Notes under the pieces: model-generated
Seen by the model: the letters and a program-made list of their open reading frames with translations, nothing else
What the model was told of the DNA's origin: nothing
Database searches by the model: none
Part shown: piece by piece, positions 8,519-18,836 of the stretch
How the letters are laid out: the number at the start of each line of letters is the position of its first letter
Numbering within the stretch: position 1 is the stretch's first letter
Made by a program: the position numbers and the translations under genes
NCBI RefSeq assembly: GCF_014202935.1
Contig: NZ_JACHHX010000002.1
Location: forward strand, 130,857-194,856
DNA: 64,000 nt
DNA from: Rehaibacterium terrae
Lineage (GTDB): Bacteria; Pseudomonadota; Gammaproteobacteria; Xanthomonadales; Xanthomonadaceae
Direction of reading: 5' to 3'

Positions 8519-9378
8519 ACGCCGCCTTGCCCACCGTCGTCGTGCCCGTGTTCAACGCCGTCGCGGCGCTGGACGCCTGCCTGGCCGCGCTCGACCGCAC
8601 CCTGCCGGCCGGCGCGAAGGTGCATGTCTGCGACGACGCCTCCACCGACCCGCGCGTGGCCGATGTGCTGGATGGCTGGCGCGCGCGCACCCGGCTCGAT
8701 GCGCGCATCGTCCGCCGCGAATGCAACCTCGGCTTCACCGCCAACGTCAACCTCGCCTTCGCCGAGACCGCGCCCGACGACGTGGTGCTGCTCAACAGCG
8801 ACACGCTGCCGACACGCGGCTGGCTGCAGCGGCTGGCCGAATGCGCGGCATCCGATCCGCGCATCGCCACCGCCACGCCGTGGTCGAACAACGCCGAGAT
8901 CGCCAGTTTTCCGCGCTTCATCGAGCCCAACCCGGTGCCGGACGACCCGGACCGGATCGCCGACGCCGCGGCCAGTGCCGGCGCGCCGGAGTATCCCGAG
9001 CTCCCGACCGCCGTCGGGTTCTGCATGTACGTGCGCCGTGCGGCACTCGACCAGTGCGGCGCTTTCGACGCCGCCACCTTCGGCCGCGGCTACGGCGAGG
9101 AGAACGACTTCTCGCTGCGCGTGGCCGGCCTGGGCTGGCGCAACGTGCTGTGCGACAACGCCTACGTGGTGCACCTGGGCAACGCCAGCTTCGGGCCGCT
9201 GGGCGAGTGGCCGGGCGGCGAGAACCTGCGCCGGCTCAATGCCCGCTGGCCGGGCTACAACGAGCGCATCGCCCGCTACATCCTCGCCGACCCGCTGCGG
9301 CCGCTGCGCGACCGACTGCAACGCCGGCTCGATACCATGGATCATCCGGCCGGACAGCGCGATCTTTTCGACCCATGA
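8515..9378 (+). CDS. Family 2 glycosyltransferase
   Basis: This 287-residue GT-A glycosyltransferase opens with the strand TVVVPVFNA and carries a nucleotide-binding CDDAS motif. A DXD-like motif sits in LLNSDTLPTRGW, and the acceptor-side pattern GYGEENDFSLRV is typical of GT2 O-antigen enzymes. No membrane helices are visible, so it is cytoplasmic or peripheral. GTG at 8515 overlaps the wzt stop by 4 bp. It probably adds one sugar to the lipid-linked glycan exported by Wzm/Wzt. The sugar donor cannot be read from sequence. Confidence 0.85.
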   Translation: MNAALPTVVVPVFNAVAALDACLAALDRTLPAGAKVHVCDDASTDPRVADVLDGWRARTRLDARIVRRECNLGFTANVNLAFAETAPDDVVLLNSDTLPTRGWLQRLAECAASDPRIATATPWSNNAEIASFPRFIEPNPVPDDPDRIADAAASAGAPEYPELPTAVGFCMYVRRAALDQCGAFDAATFGRGYGEENDFSLRVAGLGWRNVLCDNAYVVHLGNASFGPLGEWPGGENLRRLNARWPGYNERIARYILADPLRPLRDRLQRRLDTMDHPAGQRDLFDP

Positions 9379-10226
9379 ACCACGACGACGCCCCGATCCT
9401 GCCCTTCACCGGCGAACGCTTCACGCCCGAATGCGTGCGCGAGATCGCCTATGAGCACTGGCACCGCTACGCCTTCGCGCGTCCGCTGGCCGCCGGCCGG
9501 CGTGTGCTCGACGCCGCCTGCGGCGAGGGTTACGGCAGCGCGCTGCTGGCGACCACCGCGCGCGACGTGCTCGGCGTCGACGTGGCGGACGAGGCGGTGG
9601 CGCATGCACGCCAGCGTTACGGCGATATCGCCAACCTGCGCTTCGAGCGGGGCGACGCGACCGCGCTGGACCACCTGCCAGACGCCACCTTCGACCTGAT
9701 CGTCAGCTTCGAGACGCTGGAGCACGTGCAGGCGCAGGCGCGCATGCTCGACGGCTTCGTCCGGCTGCTGGCCGACGACGGCCTGCTGCTGGTGTCCACG
9801 CCCGACAAGCGCACCTACAGCGAGCTCACCGGCGAAGTGAACCCCTACCACGTGCGTGAGCTGTACCGCGACGAGTTCGAGGCGCTGCTCTCGGCGCGCT
9901 TCCCGGCGTACCGCCTGTACGGACAGAAGCTGCTGTTCCAGTCGGCGCTGTGGGCGCTGGATGGGCAAGGCGGCGGCGTCGATGCGGCGACCGCGCACGG
10001 CGAGCGTGTCGAGCCGGGGCTGGACTACGCGCCGCTGTACTACGTCGCCGTGTGCGCCAAGCGCCCCGGGGCGCTGCAGGGCCTGCCGGCGCTGTCGCTG
10101 TTCGGCGATGCCGGCGAGAGCGTGTATGCCGACTACCGCGACGAGGTGCGCCGCAACCGCGCCGCCGCCGCGCACATCGCCCATCTCGAAGCCGAGCTGG
10201 CGCGGCTGAAGGGTGAGACCAAATGA
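9375..10226 (+). CDS. Class I SAM-dependent methyltransferase
   Basis: This 283-residue protein has the SAM-binding motif I VLDAACGEGYGSALL, a conserved acidic end of the next strand (GVDVADEAV) and motif VSFETLEHV after strand 4, all typical of class I methyltransferases. The C-terminal 40 residues are helical and Arg/Glu-rich, possibly a coiled coil. It overlaps its neighbours by 4 bp on each side, inside a glycan-export cassette. It may methylate a sugar or the chain end. In O-antigen systems of the Wzt_C type such modifications can terminate the chain; that role is inferred here. Confidence 0.83.
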   Translation: MNHDDAPILPFTGERFTPECVREIAYEHWHRYAFARPLAAGRRVLDAACGEGYGSALLATTARDVLGVDVADEAVAHARQRYGDIANLRFERGDATALDHLPDATFDLIVSFETLEHVQAQARMLDGFVRLLADDGLLLVSTPDKRTYSELTGEVNPYHVRELYRDEFEALLSARFPAYRLYGQKLLFQSALWALDGQGGGVDAATAHGERVEPGLDYAPLYYVAVCAKRPGALQGLPALSLFGDAGESVYADYRDEVRRNRAAAAHIAHLEAELARLKGETK

Positions 10227-11077
10227 CTGCGGCCATCGGTGTCGTCGTCGTCAGCCACTACAGCGAAGAGACGATCGAGGACTGTCTGCAGCGACTGCTT
10301 GCCGCCGAGGACGTGGCCGCGGTCGTGGTCGTGGACAACGGCTCTGGCGACGACACCCTGCCGATCGTGCGCCGCCTCGCCTCGCGCGATGCGCGCCTGC
10401 GCTTCATCGCCAATCCGCACAATCCGGGCTTCGCGGCGGCCTGCAACCAGGGCGCGGCGCAGCTCGATGCGCCGTGGCTGGCGTTCGTGAACCCCGACCT
10501 GCTGGTCACGCCGGACACGCTCGCCCGTCTGCGTCGCCTGGCCGAGACCGTACCCAACGCCGGTCTGCTCGGCGCCGATCTGGTGGACGAGGACGGCCGG
10601 CGCGACCTGTCGGCGCGGCGGCGCGACCCCGCCCTGCGCACCATGCTCGCCGGCCTGGGCCGGCGCGGGAGCGTGGCGGTGCCGGCCAACGACGCGCTCG
10701 ACCTGCAGCCGGTGGATGCCGTCTCCGGGGCGCTGATGCTGCTGCCACGCGGCCTGTTCCTGCAGCTGCACGGCTTCGACGAGGGCTACCGGCTGCACGC
10801 CGAGGACCTGGACCTGTGCCGGCGCGTGCGCCAGGCCGGACACGGTGTGTTCGTCGCCAACCACGTGCGCGTGGTGCACATCCGCGGCGTGTCCAGCCGG
10901 CGCCGGCCGGTCTGGGTGGAGTGGCAGAAGCACCGCGGCATGTGGCGCTACTTCGGCAAGTTCGAGGGCGCCGGCGCGGGCGTCATCGCCCGCACGTTCG
11001 TGTTCGCCGCGCTGTGGGCGCACTTCCTGCTGGCCGCGCCGCGCGCGTGGCTGGCGGCGCGCCGCCAGCCATGCTAG
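10223..11077 (+). CDS. Family 2 glycosyltransferase (rhamnosyltransferase-like)
   Basis: This 284-residue GT2 enzyme has VVVVDNGSGDDTL (nucleotide-sugar site), the metal-binding-type stretch FVNPDLLVTPDTL and GFDEGYRLHAEDLDLCRRV. All are features of rhamnosyltransferase-like GT2 proteins of the WbbL group. The C-terminus has one hydrophobic segment (FVFAALWAHFLLA) that may anchor it to the membrane. It is the last of five genes coupled by 4-bp overlaps. Donor and acceptor are not determinable from the sequence. Confidence 0.85.
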   Translation: MTAAIGVVVVSHYSEETIEDCLQRLLAAEDVAAVVVVDNGSGDDTLPIVRRLASRDARLRFIANPHNPGFAAACNQGAAQLDAPWLAFVNPDLLVTPDTLARLRRLAETVPNAGLLGADLVDEDGRRDLSARRRDPALRTMLAGLGRRGSVAVPANDALDLQPVDAVSGALMLLPRGLFLQLHGFDEGYRLHAEDLDLCRRVRQAGHGVFVANHVRVVHIRGVSSRRRPVWVEWQKHRGMWRYFGKFEGAGAGVIARTFVFAALWAHFLLAAPRAWLAARRQPC

Positions 11078-11092
11078 GAGCGAAAAATCCGC

Positions 11093-11905
11093 TCAGCGGT
11101 GCCGGTTGATCTCGTCGCGCAATGCCTGTGCGGCGGCGCGGGCGGCATCGGCGAAGTCCGGGCCGTTGCCGGCGTAGAGGATCGCCCGCGAGGACGAGAT
11201 CAGCAGGCCGGTGCCGTCGGCGGTGGCGCCGTGGCGCACCACCTCGCCGGCATCGCCGCCCTGCGCGCCCACGCCGGGGACGAGGAAAGGCACCTCGCCG
11301 ACGAGCGTGCGCAGCTCGGCGAGCTGCCTGGGCCAGGTCGCGCCGACCACCAGCAGGCAGTTGCCGTGCGTGTTCCAGTCGCGGGCGATGGTGGCGGCGA
11401 GGTGCTGGTACAGCGGCTTGCCGCCGACGTCGAGATCCTGCAGGTCGGTCGCGCCCGGGTTGGAGGTGCGGCACAGGATCACCACGCCCTTGTCGGCGCG
11501 GTCGAGGAAGGGCTGCACCGAGTCGCGGCCCAGGTACGGATTCACCGTCACCGCGTCGGCGCGGTAACGCGCGAAGGCCTCGGCGACGTAATGCTGCGCG
11601 GTGCTGCCGATGTCGCCGCGCTTGGCGTCGAGGATCACCGGCACGCCGGGATGGTTGGCATGGATGTGCGCGATCAGCCGTTCGAGCGCGCCCTCCGCGC
11701 CGAGCGCGGCGAAGTGGGCGATCTGCGGCTTGAAGGCGCAGACCAGGTCGGCGGTGGCGTCGACGATGGCGCGACAGAAGCCGAACACCGCATCGGCGTC
11801 GCCGTGGAACCGCGCCGGGAACTTCGCCGGCTCCGGGTCCAGGCCCACGCACACCAGCGTGTTCGCGTCGTGCCAGCGGCGGCGCAACTGCTGCATGAAG
11901 CCCAT
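11093..11905 (-). CDS. pyrF: Orotidine 5'-phosphate decarboxylase
   Basis: PyrF converts OMP to UMP in the last step of de novo pyrimidine synthesis. This 270-residue protein is the long (type 2) form, with CVGLDPEP near the N-terminus and VILDAKRGDIGSTAQ carrying the catalytic Lys-Asp pair. VTVNPYLGRDSVQPF and LVPGVGAQGGD (phosphate site) follow. The start chosen gives MGFMQQLRRRW, which aligns with the usual MxFMxxLR beginning; another ATG lies 15 bases upstream. The gene ends 16 bases from the convergent glycosyltransferase, and a hairpin-forming repeat lies between it and ettA. Confidence 0.94.
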   Translation of the reverse strand: MGFMQQLRRRWHDANTLVCVGLDPEPAKFPARFHGDADAVFGFCRAIVDATADLVCAFKPQIAHFAALGAEGALERLIAHIHANHPGVPVILDAKRGDIGSTAQHYVAEAFARYRADAVTVNPYLGRDSVQPFLDRADKGVVILCRTSNPGATDLQDLDVGGKPLYQHLAATIARDWNTHGNCLLVVGATWPRQLAELRTLVGEVPFLVPGVGAQGGDAGEVVRHGATADGTGLLISSSRAILYAGNGPDFADAARAAAQALRDEINRHR

Positions 11906-11929
11906 CGCCAATCCCCCCATCGGTTTCAG

Positions 11930-11991
11930 CCACGGATCGACGCGGATGGGCGCGGGTCGGAAAGCAGGCAAGGATCCGCGTCCATCCGTGG
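11930..11991. repeat. 18-bp inverted repeat between ettA and pyrF
   Basis: The arms ccacggatcgacgcggat (11930-11947) and atccgcgtccatccgtgg (11974-11991) are complementary with one mismatch, separated by 26 bases. It lies in the 95-base gap between the ettA stop and the pyrF start. In RNA it would form a stable hairpin with no T-run, so it is either a transcript-stabilising/attenuating hairpin or a REP-like interspersed element. Confidence 0.75.
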
Positions 11992-12000
11992 CCAATTCCG

Positions 12001-13662
<1,662 letters not shown>

Positions 13663-13866
13663 GGATGCTCCGGTAGGGGGCGCGGGGCCGCCGGGCGCCG
13701 CGTGCAGGAGGTACGCGCGCTCGCAGGGCCTTGGGAAAGGGCGCGATTATCGCCGATCCGGGCCGTGGGCGTCACCCGCCGCGCCCGCCCGCCGGCGGCC
13801 ACGCGGCGCCCGCATTCCGCCTTTTGCCGCGACGACACTGCGGCCGGGCCGAACCGGAGCGGGCGG

Positions 13867-14775
13867 ATGGGTGGAGCGTCGGGCGGGCAGGTCGAGCCGG
13901 AGCGGGTCGCGGACGGTTGGCCGCGCCGCTGGCGTGCACGCGAACGCAGGCTCGCCAGCGCCGTGGCGGTGCGCGGGCGGCTCGCCGCCGGGTTCTACGA
14001 ATTTCTCTGGTTCGGCCTCAAGCAGGCCTGGGCCAGCCTGTTCGGCGGCCTGCTGCTGGCGCTGATCCTGGCCAGCTGGCTGTGGTACCCGCGCGAGAGC
14101 TGGCTGAACCGCTACGACGCGCTCACCCTGGCCGCGTTCGCACTGCAGCTGGCGCTGCTGCGCAGCGGGCTGGAAACCGTGCAGGAGGCCCGCGTCATCT
14201 TCGTCTTCCATGCCGTGGGCACGGTGATGGAGGTGTTCAAGACGGCCGTCGGATCCTGGGCCTACCCGGAAGCCGCGGTGCTGCGCATCGGCGGGGTGCC
14301 GCTGTTCACCGGCTTCATGTACGCGGCGGTGGGCAGCTACATCGCCCGGGCCTGGCGCCTGTTCGACCTGCGCTACCAGGCACACCCGCCGCTGTGGCAG
14401 GCGCAACTGCTGGCGGTGCTGATCTATGCGAACTTCTTCGCCCACCACTTCCTGCCCGACCTCCGGCCGGCCCTGTTCCTGGCCGTGGGCTGGTGCTTCC
14501 GCCGTACCCTGGTGCGCTTGCGCGTGCGTGACCGGGACCGGCGCATGCCCTTGCTGGTGGGCTTCGCGCTGATCGCGCTGTTCATCTGGATCGCCGAAAA
14601 CGTCGGCACCTTCGCGGGCGCCTGGGTCTATCCCCACCAGCAGCGGGGCTGGTCGTTGGTCGCGCCGGGCAAGCTGGGCGCCTGGTTCCTGCTGATGATC
14701 GTCAGTCATGCCCTGGTGGCCTCGCTGCACGGGGCGGCGCGGGGCGAGCCGGGCGGTTCGCGAACTGGCCGCTGA
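13867..14775 (+). CDS. DUF817 family integral membrane protein
   Basis: About 302 residues with seven or eight predicted membrane helices. Characteristic stretches are QEARVIFVFHAVGTVMEVFK, GSWAYPE, PLFTGFMYAAVGSYIARAW and ENVGTFAGAWVYPHQ, which mark the DUF817 family, widespread in proteobacteria and of unknown function. The N-terminal 40 residues are Arg-rich and cytoplasmic; ATG at 13867 is the likeliest start, although downstream starts are possible. The gene is divergent from ettA and lies 54 bases before glyA, with which it may be co-transcribed. Confidence 0.8.
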   Translation: MGGASGGQVEPERVADGWPRRWRARERRLASAVAVRGRLAAGFYEFLWFGLKQAWASLFGGLLLALILASWLWYPRESWLNRYDALTLAAFALQLALLRSGLETVQEARVIFVFHAVGTVMEVFKTAVGSWAYPEAAVLRIGGVPLFTGFMYAAVGSYIARAWRLFDLRYQAHPPLWQAQLLAVLIYANFFAHHFLPDLRPALFLAVGWCFRRTLVRLRVRDRDRRMPLLVGFALIALFIWIAENVGTFAGAWVYPHQQRGWSLVAPGKLGAWFLLMIVSHALVASLHGAARGEPGGSRTGR

Positions 14776-14829
14776 TCCCGGGCCGCCGCTACACTTGACG
14801 GCCCCTGCCGCCACCCCGGAGCTCCCAGG

Positions 14830-16098
14830 ATGTTTCCCCGTGACATGCGCATCGCCGGCTATGACGACGAGCTGGCCCAGGCCATCGCCGCCGAGCGCCG
14901 GCGCCAGGAAGACCACGTCGAGCTGATCGCCTCCGAGAACTACGCCAGCCCGCGCGTGCTGGAGGCCCAGGGGAGCGTGCTGACCAACAAGTACGCCGAA
15001 GGTTACCCCGGCAAGCGCTACTACGGCGGTTGCGACTACGTGGACGTCGCCGAGCAGCTCGCCATCGAGCGCGTCAGGCGGCTGTTCGACTGCGACTACG
15101 CGAACGTGCAGCCGCATTCGGGCTCGCAGGCCAATGCCGCGGTGTACTTCGCGCTGCTCGCGCCCGGCGACACCATCCTCGGCATGTCGCTCGCGCATGG
15201 CGGCCACCTCACCCATGGCGCCAAGGTCAACCTGTCGGGCAAGGTGTTCAATGCCGTGCAGTACGGCGTGAACGAGCACGGCCTGATCGACTACGACGAG
15301 ATCGAACGCCTGGCGCTCGAGCACCGGCCGAAGATGATCGTCGCCGGCTTCTCCGCCTACTCGCAGGTGATGGACTGGGCCCGCTTCCGGGCCATCGCCG
15401 ACAAGGTGGGCGCCTGGCTGTTCGTGGATATGGCGCACGTCGCCGGCCTGATCGCCGCCGGCGTCTACCCGAGCCCGCTCCCGCACGCGCACGTGGTCAC
15501 CTCGACCACCCACAAGACGCTGCGCGGCCCGCGCGGCGGCATCATCCTGGCCAGCCGCGCCGGCATGGGCGAGGCGGCTGCGGAGATCGAGAAGAAGCTG
15601 CAGTCGCTGGTGTTCCCGGGCACCCAGGGCGGCCCGCTGATGCACGTGATCGCCGCCAAGGCGGTGGCCTTCAAGGAGGCGCTGGAGCCGGAGTTCAAGG
15701 CCTACCAGCGGCAGGTGGTGAAGAACGCGCAGACGATGGCCAAAGCCTTGATGGCGCGCGGCTACAGGATCGTCTCCGGCGGCACCGAGAACCACCTGTT
15801 CCTGGTCGACCTGATCGGCAGGGAACTCACCGGCAAGGATGCCGAGGCCGCGCTCGGTCGCGCCCACATCACGGTCAACAAGAATGCCGTGCCCAACGAC
15901 CCGCGCTCGCCCTTCGTCACCTCCGGCCTGCGCATCGGCACCCCGGCGGTCACCACACGCGGTTATGGCGAAAAGGAGTGCGCCGACCTCGCCGACTGGA
16001 TCGCCGACGTGCTCGACGCCCCGGCCGACGAGGCCGTCATCGCCCGCGTGCGTGAGCAGGTGACGGCGCAGTGCCGCGCATTTCCCGTCTACGGATGA
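14830..16098 (+). CDS. glyA: Serine hydroxymethyltransferase
   Basis: GlyA interconverts serine and glycine with tetrahydrofolate, supplying one-carbon units. The 422-residue protein has the folate-type N-terminus ([15 protein letters not shown]), [13 protein letters not shown], and the PLP lysine in [13 protein letters not shown] at residue 229, the same number as in E. coli. A TACACT motif lies about 35 bases upstream, but I could not define a full promoter. The order glyA-nrdR-ribD is common in gammaproteobacteria. Confidence 0.97.
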   Translation: MFPRDMRIAGYDDELAQAIAAERRRQEDHVELIASENYASPRVLEAQGSVLTNKYAEGYPGKRYYGGCDYVDVAEQLAIERVRRLFDCDYANVQPHSGSQANAAVYFALLAPGDTILGMSLAHGGHLTHGAKVNLSGKVFNAVQYGVNEHGLIDYDEIERLALEHRPKMIVAGFSAYSQVMDWARFRAIADKVGAWLFVDMAHVAGLIAAGVYPSPLPHAHVVTSTTHKTLRGPRGGIILASRAGMGEAAAEIEKKLQSLVFPGTQGGPLMHVIAAKAVAFKEALEPEFKAYQRQVVKNAQTMAKALMARGYRIVSGGTENHLFLVDLIGRELTGKDAEAALGRAHITVNKNAVPNDPRSPFVTSGLRIGTPAVTTRGYGEKECADLADWIADVLDAPADEAVIARVREQVTAQCRAFPVYG

Positions 16099-16119
16099 TG
16101 GCGCGCTTCCGGCTGTGAA

Positions 16120-16653
16120 ATGCACTGCCCCTTCTGCCAGCACGACGACACCCGCGTGATCGACTCGCGCGTTTCCGAGGATGGCGCCAGCATCCGCCGC
16201 CGGCGCGAGTGCCCGGCCTGCGGCGAGCGTTTCTCGACGGTGGAGACGGCCGAGCTGAAGCTGCCGGCGGTGGTGAAGAACGACGGCCGCCGCGAGGTGT
16301 TCGACGAGTGCAAGCTGCGGGTGAGCTTCGACCGCGCGCTGCAGAAGCGGCCGGTGTCGGCCGACCGGATCGACGACGCGGTGCGCGCGGTGGTGCGCGA
16401 GCTGCGCCTGTCCGGCGAGCGCGAGCTGCCGTCGCTGCGGATCGGCGAACTGGTGATGCGCGAGCTCAAGAAGCTCGACCAGGTGGCCTACGTGCGCTTC
16501 GCCTCGGTGTACCGCCGCTTCGAGGACGTGCAGGCCTTCCGTGAGGAGATCGAGCGGCTGGAGCGCGACCTGCCGGCGCTGGAGGGGTTGCAGTTGCCGC
16601 TGCTCGGCGAGAGCGACAAGCCCGCCGGCAAGGGCGACGGAAAAAAGAAATGA
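16120..16653 (+). CDS. nrdR: Ribonucleotide reductase transcriptional repressor NrdR
   Basis: NrdR is a zinc- and nucleotide-binding repressor that senses ATP/dATP and shuts down ribonucleotide reductase genes by binding paired NrdR boxes. This 177-residue protein has the zinc ribbon Cys3, Cys6, Cys31, Cys34 (CPFC and CPAC). The ATP-cone follows ([16 protein letters not shown]). The C-terminus is Lys/Gly-rich and slightly long. It sits 21 bases after glyA and overlaps ribD by 4 bp (ATGA). No ribonucleotide reductase gene lies in this window. Confidence 0.96.
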   Translation: MHCPFCQHDDTRVIDSRVSEDGASIRRRRECPACGERFSTVETAELKLPAVVKNDGRREVFDECKLRVSFDRALQKRPVSADRIDDAVRAVVRELRLSGERELPSLRIGELVMRELKKLDQVAYVRFASVYRRFEDVQAFREEIERLERDLPALEGLQLPLLGESDKPAGKGDGKKK

Positions 16654-17750
16654 GCGCCGGTTTCTCCGCCGTCGATCACCGCCACATGGCGCGCGCGCTG
16701 CGGTTGGCCGAGCGTGGTGCCTGGACCACCAAGCCCAATCCGATGGTCGGCTGCGTGATCGCCCACGGCGAGCAGGTGGTGGGCGAGGGCTGGCACGTGC
16801 GCGCCGGCGAGCCGCACGCCGAAGTGCATGCGCTGGCGCAGGCCGGCGAGCGCGCCCGCGGCGCCACCGCCTACGTCACCCTCGAGCCCTGCGGTCTGCA
16901 CGGACGCACGCCGCCCTGCGCCGATGCGCTGATCGCCGCCGGCATCGTGCGCGTGGTGGTGGCGGCCGACGACCATTCGCAGCGCGCTGGCCAGGGCCTG
17001 CAGAAGCTCACCGCCGCCGGCGTGGCGGTCGAGACCGGGCTGATGCAGGCGCAGGCGCGTCAGCTCAACCGCGGCTTCTTCTCCCGCATCGAACGCGCCC
17101 GGCCGTGGCTGCGGCTGAAGCTGGCGATGAGCCTGGACGGCCGCACTGCGCTGGAGAGCGGCGAGAGCTTCTGGATCAGCTCCGACGCCTCGCGCGCCGA
17201 CGTGCAGCGCTGGCGCGCGCGCAGTGGCGCCATCCTGACCGGCCTGTCCACCGTACTCACCGACGACCCGCGTCTGACCGTGCGGCTCGAAGGCGACGAC
17301 ATGGATGCCGATTTCGTGCCGCCGCTGCGCGTGGTGCTCGACACCCGCGGCCGGTTGCCGTCGACCGCGCGCCTGCTCACCGACGGCGCCGCGCCGACCC
17401 TGCTGGTGCATGCCGACGACGTGGTGCCGGCCTATGACGACGGTGTCAACGCCTTCCCGGCGCGCCGTTTGGGCGCCGGGCTGGACCTGGCGGCTGTGAT
17501 GGCGCAGCTGGCCCAGCGCGAGATCAACGAGGTGCAGGTCGAGGCCGGCGCCACCCTCAGCGGCGCACTGCTGGCCGCGGGGCTGGTCGACGAGGTGCTG
17601 CTGTACGTCGCGCCGATCCTGCTCGGCGAGCGTGGCCGGCCGCTGTTCGGCGGCGTCACCCCGGCGGCGATGAGCGACCGGTTCGGCTTCCGCCTGCTCG
17701 ACTGTCGCCATATCGGTCCGGACCTGCGGCTGATCCTGCAGCCGGCCTGA
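16650..17750 (+). CDS. ribD: Bifunctional riboflavin deaminase/reductase RibD
   Basis: RibD deaminates the pyrimidine product of GTP cyclohydrolase II and then reduces its ribose, the second and third steps of riboflavin synthesis. The N-terminal cytidine-deaminase-like domain has HAE at residues 56-58 and the zinc motif [11 protein letters not shown]; the more common form is PCSHHGRTPPC. The C-terminal reductase domain has [13 protein letters not shown] and [12 protein letters not shown]. The 366-residue length is normal. It overlaps nrdR by 4 bp, so it is probably transcribed from the glyA-nrdR side. The FMN riboswitch lies after it rather than before. Confidence 0.95.
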   Translation: MSAGFSAVDHRHMARALRLAERGAWTTKPNPMVGCVIAHGEQVVGEGWHVRAGEPHAEVHALAQAGERARGATAYVTLEPCGLHGRTPPCADALIAAGIVRVVVAADDHSQRAGQGLQKLTAAGVAVETGLMQAQARQLNRGFFSRIERARPWLRLKLAMSLDGRTALESGESFWISSDASRADVQRWRARSGAILTGLSTVLTDDPRLTVRLEGDDMDADFVPPLRVVLDTRGRLPSTARLLTDGAAPTLLVHADDVVPAYDDGVNAFPARRLGAGLDLAAVMAQLAQREINEVQVEAGATLSGALLAAGLVDEVLLYVAPILLGERGRPLFGGVTPAAMSDRFGFRLLDCRHIGPDLRLILQPA

Positions 17751-17810
17751 GCCTGCTGTCCTACACGCGGCTCTGCCGCCGTGACCGTGGGCTTGTGCTA
17801 GCCTTCTGCT

Positions 17811-17835
17811 CCCCGGCCCGGCTTGCCGGCCGGGG
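17811..17835. promoter_or_regulatory. GC-rich hairpin between ribD and the FMN riboswitch
   Basis: ccccggcc (17811-17818) pairs with ggccgggg (17828-17835) across a 9-base loop. It could end ribD transcription or insulate the riboswitch transcript. There is no T-run after it. A TAGCCT hexamer at about 17800 could be the -10 of a riboswitch promoter, but no good -35 is visible. Confidence 0.4.
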
Positions 17836-17846
17836 CAATCACGACG

Positions 17847-17986
17847 TCTTCAGGGCGGGGTGGAAGTCCCCACCGGCGGTAGGCACCGGCGACGGTGCGA
17901 GCCCGCGAGCGCCTGTGGTCACGCCGCAGGGTCAGCAGATCCGGTCGAATGCCGGAGCCGACGGTCACAGTCCGGAGGAGAGAAGA
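17847..17986 (+). promoter_or_regulatory. FMN riboswitch (RFN element)
   Basis: This 140-base element carries the conserved RFN segments in order: cttcagggcgggg, tccccaccggcggta, gagcccgcgagc, ggtcagcagatccggt, gccggagccgacggt and cacagtccggaggagagaag. They form the six-helix FMN aptamer around a closing stem. It lies between ribD and ribE and would repress the downstream genes when FMN is plentiful. No terminator with a T-run follows. A hairpin just before the ribE start suggests control of translation. Confidence 0.95.
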
Positions 17987-18095
17987 CGCCAGCCGCCCGC
18001 GTGCCGCATGGCGCGCGCGCCGCCGCGTCCCTGAAGCGGTTCTTCGTCTGCGAGGAAACGTTTCATGCGCCATCGCCAGTTTCTCCCGTGCCGCT

Positions 18096-18114
18096 CCCTC
18101 GCCCGTCGCGAGGG
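18096..18114 (+). promoter_or_regulatory. Hairpin covering the ribE ribosome-binding site
   Basis: ccctcgc (18096-18102) pairs perfectly with gcgaggg (18108-18114) over a 5-base loop. The right arm contains the only ribosome-binding site for ribE (gagggg, 18110-18115), 7 bases before the ATG at 18123. The hairpin would hide that site. With the FMN aptamer 110 bases upstream, it is the likely expression platform acting on translation. Confidence 0.65.
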
Positions 18115-18122
18115 GCGCTGAC

Positions 18123-18749
18123 ATGTTCACCGGCATCGTGCAGGCGGTCGGCCGTGTCGCCGCCGTGGAGCCGCGCGGCGGCGATGTGCGCCTGGTCATC
18201 GACAGCGTCGACTTGGGTCTCGACGACGTCGCCCTGGGCGACAGCATCGCCGTGGCCGGCGTCTGCCTGACCGCGATCGAGCTCGACGGCCCGTGCTTCG
18301 CCGCCGACGTGTCGCTGGAAACACTCGACCGCACCACGCTCGGCGCGCTGCATGCCGGCGACGCGGTCAATCTGGAGAAGGCGCTGCGGCTGGCCGACCG
18401 GCTTGGCGGGCACCTGGTGTCCGGTCACGTCGATGGCATTGGCCGCGTGCTCGACGTGCGCGATGACGCCCGCTCGCAGCGCTGGATCTTCGAAGCGCCG
18501 CCCGCGCTGGCGCGCTACATCGCCGCCAAGGGTTCGATCTGCATCGACGGCACCAGCCTGACCGTCAACGAGGTCGAGGGCAGCCGCTTCGGCGTCAACC
18601 TGATCCCGCACACCGTCCAGCGCACCACCTTCGGCTTCCGCCGGCCCGGCGACGCGGTGAATCTGGAGGTGGACATGGTGGCGCGGTATGTCGAGCGGCT
18701 GCTGGCTGCAGAGGCCGGAAATCGGAAACCGGAAACCGGCAGCCGGTAG
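18123..18749 (+). CDS. ribE: Riboflavin synthase alpha chain
   Basis: RibE dismutates two molecules of 6,7-dimethyl-8-ribityllumazine to riboflavin. The 208-residue protein has the invariant start MFTGIVQAVG and two tandem lumazine-binding barrels, each beginning with a similar FTGIV/LVSGHVDGIG-type strand. DGTSLTVNEV and GVNLIPHT complete the pattern. The last dozen residues (AEAGNRKPETGSR) fall outside the family and are encoded by degenerate repeat DNA of the cggaaaccgg type. The gene is first after the FMN riboswitch, and its ribosome site sits in a hairpin. Some databases call this gene ribC. Confidence 0.95.
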   Translation: MFTGIVQAVGRVAAVEPRGGDVRLVIDSVDLGLDDVALGDSIAVAGVCLTAIELDGPCFAADVSLETLDRTTLGALHAGDAVNLEKALRLADRLGGHLVSGHVDGIGRVLDVRDDARSQRWIFEAPPALARYIAAKGSICIDGTSLTVNEVEGSRFGVNLIPHTVQRTTFGFRRPGDAVNLEVDMVARYVERLLAAEAGNRKPETGSR

Positions 18750-18826
18750 GGCCAGGCCGCCAGCTCCCGATCCCGCTTTTCCCATTTCCGATTTTCCATT
18801 CCCGATTTCCGTACCCACCTGTTCCG
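18714..18826. repeat. Degenerate short repeats around the ribE end
   Basis: The stretch holds repeated variants of cggaaaccgg, then (after the stop) cccgatcccg, cccatttccg, attttccatt and cccgatttccg. These are imperfect copies of a 7-9 base motif. Similar runs occur near 810-840, 28655-28685 and 42805-42850. They resemble the gggaatcgggaat-type decay repeats common between genes of Xanthomonadaceae. The first part encodes the RibE C-terminus and the second fills the gap before ribB. Confidence 0.65.
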
Positions 18827-18836
18827 AAGGCTCACG

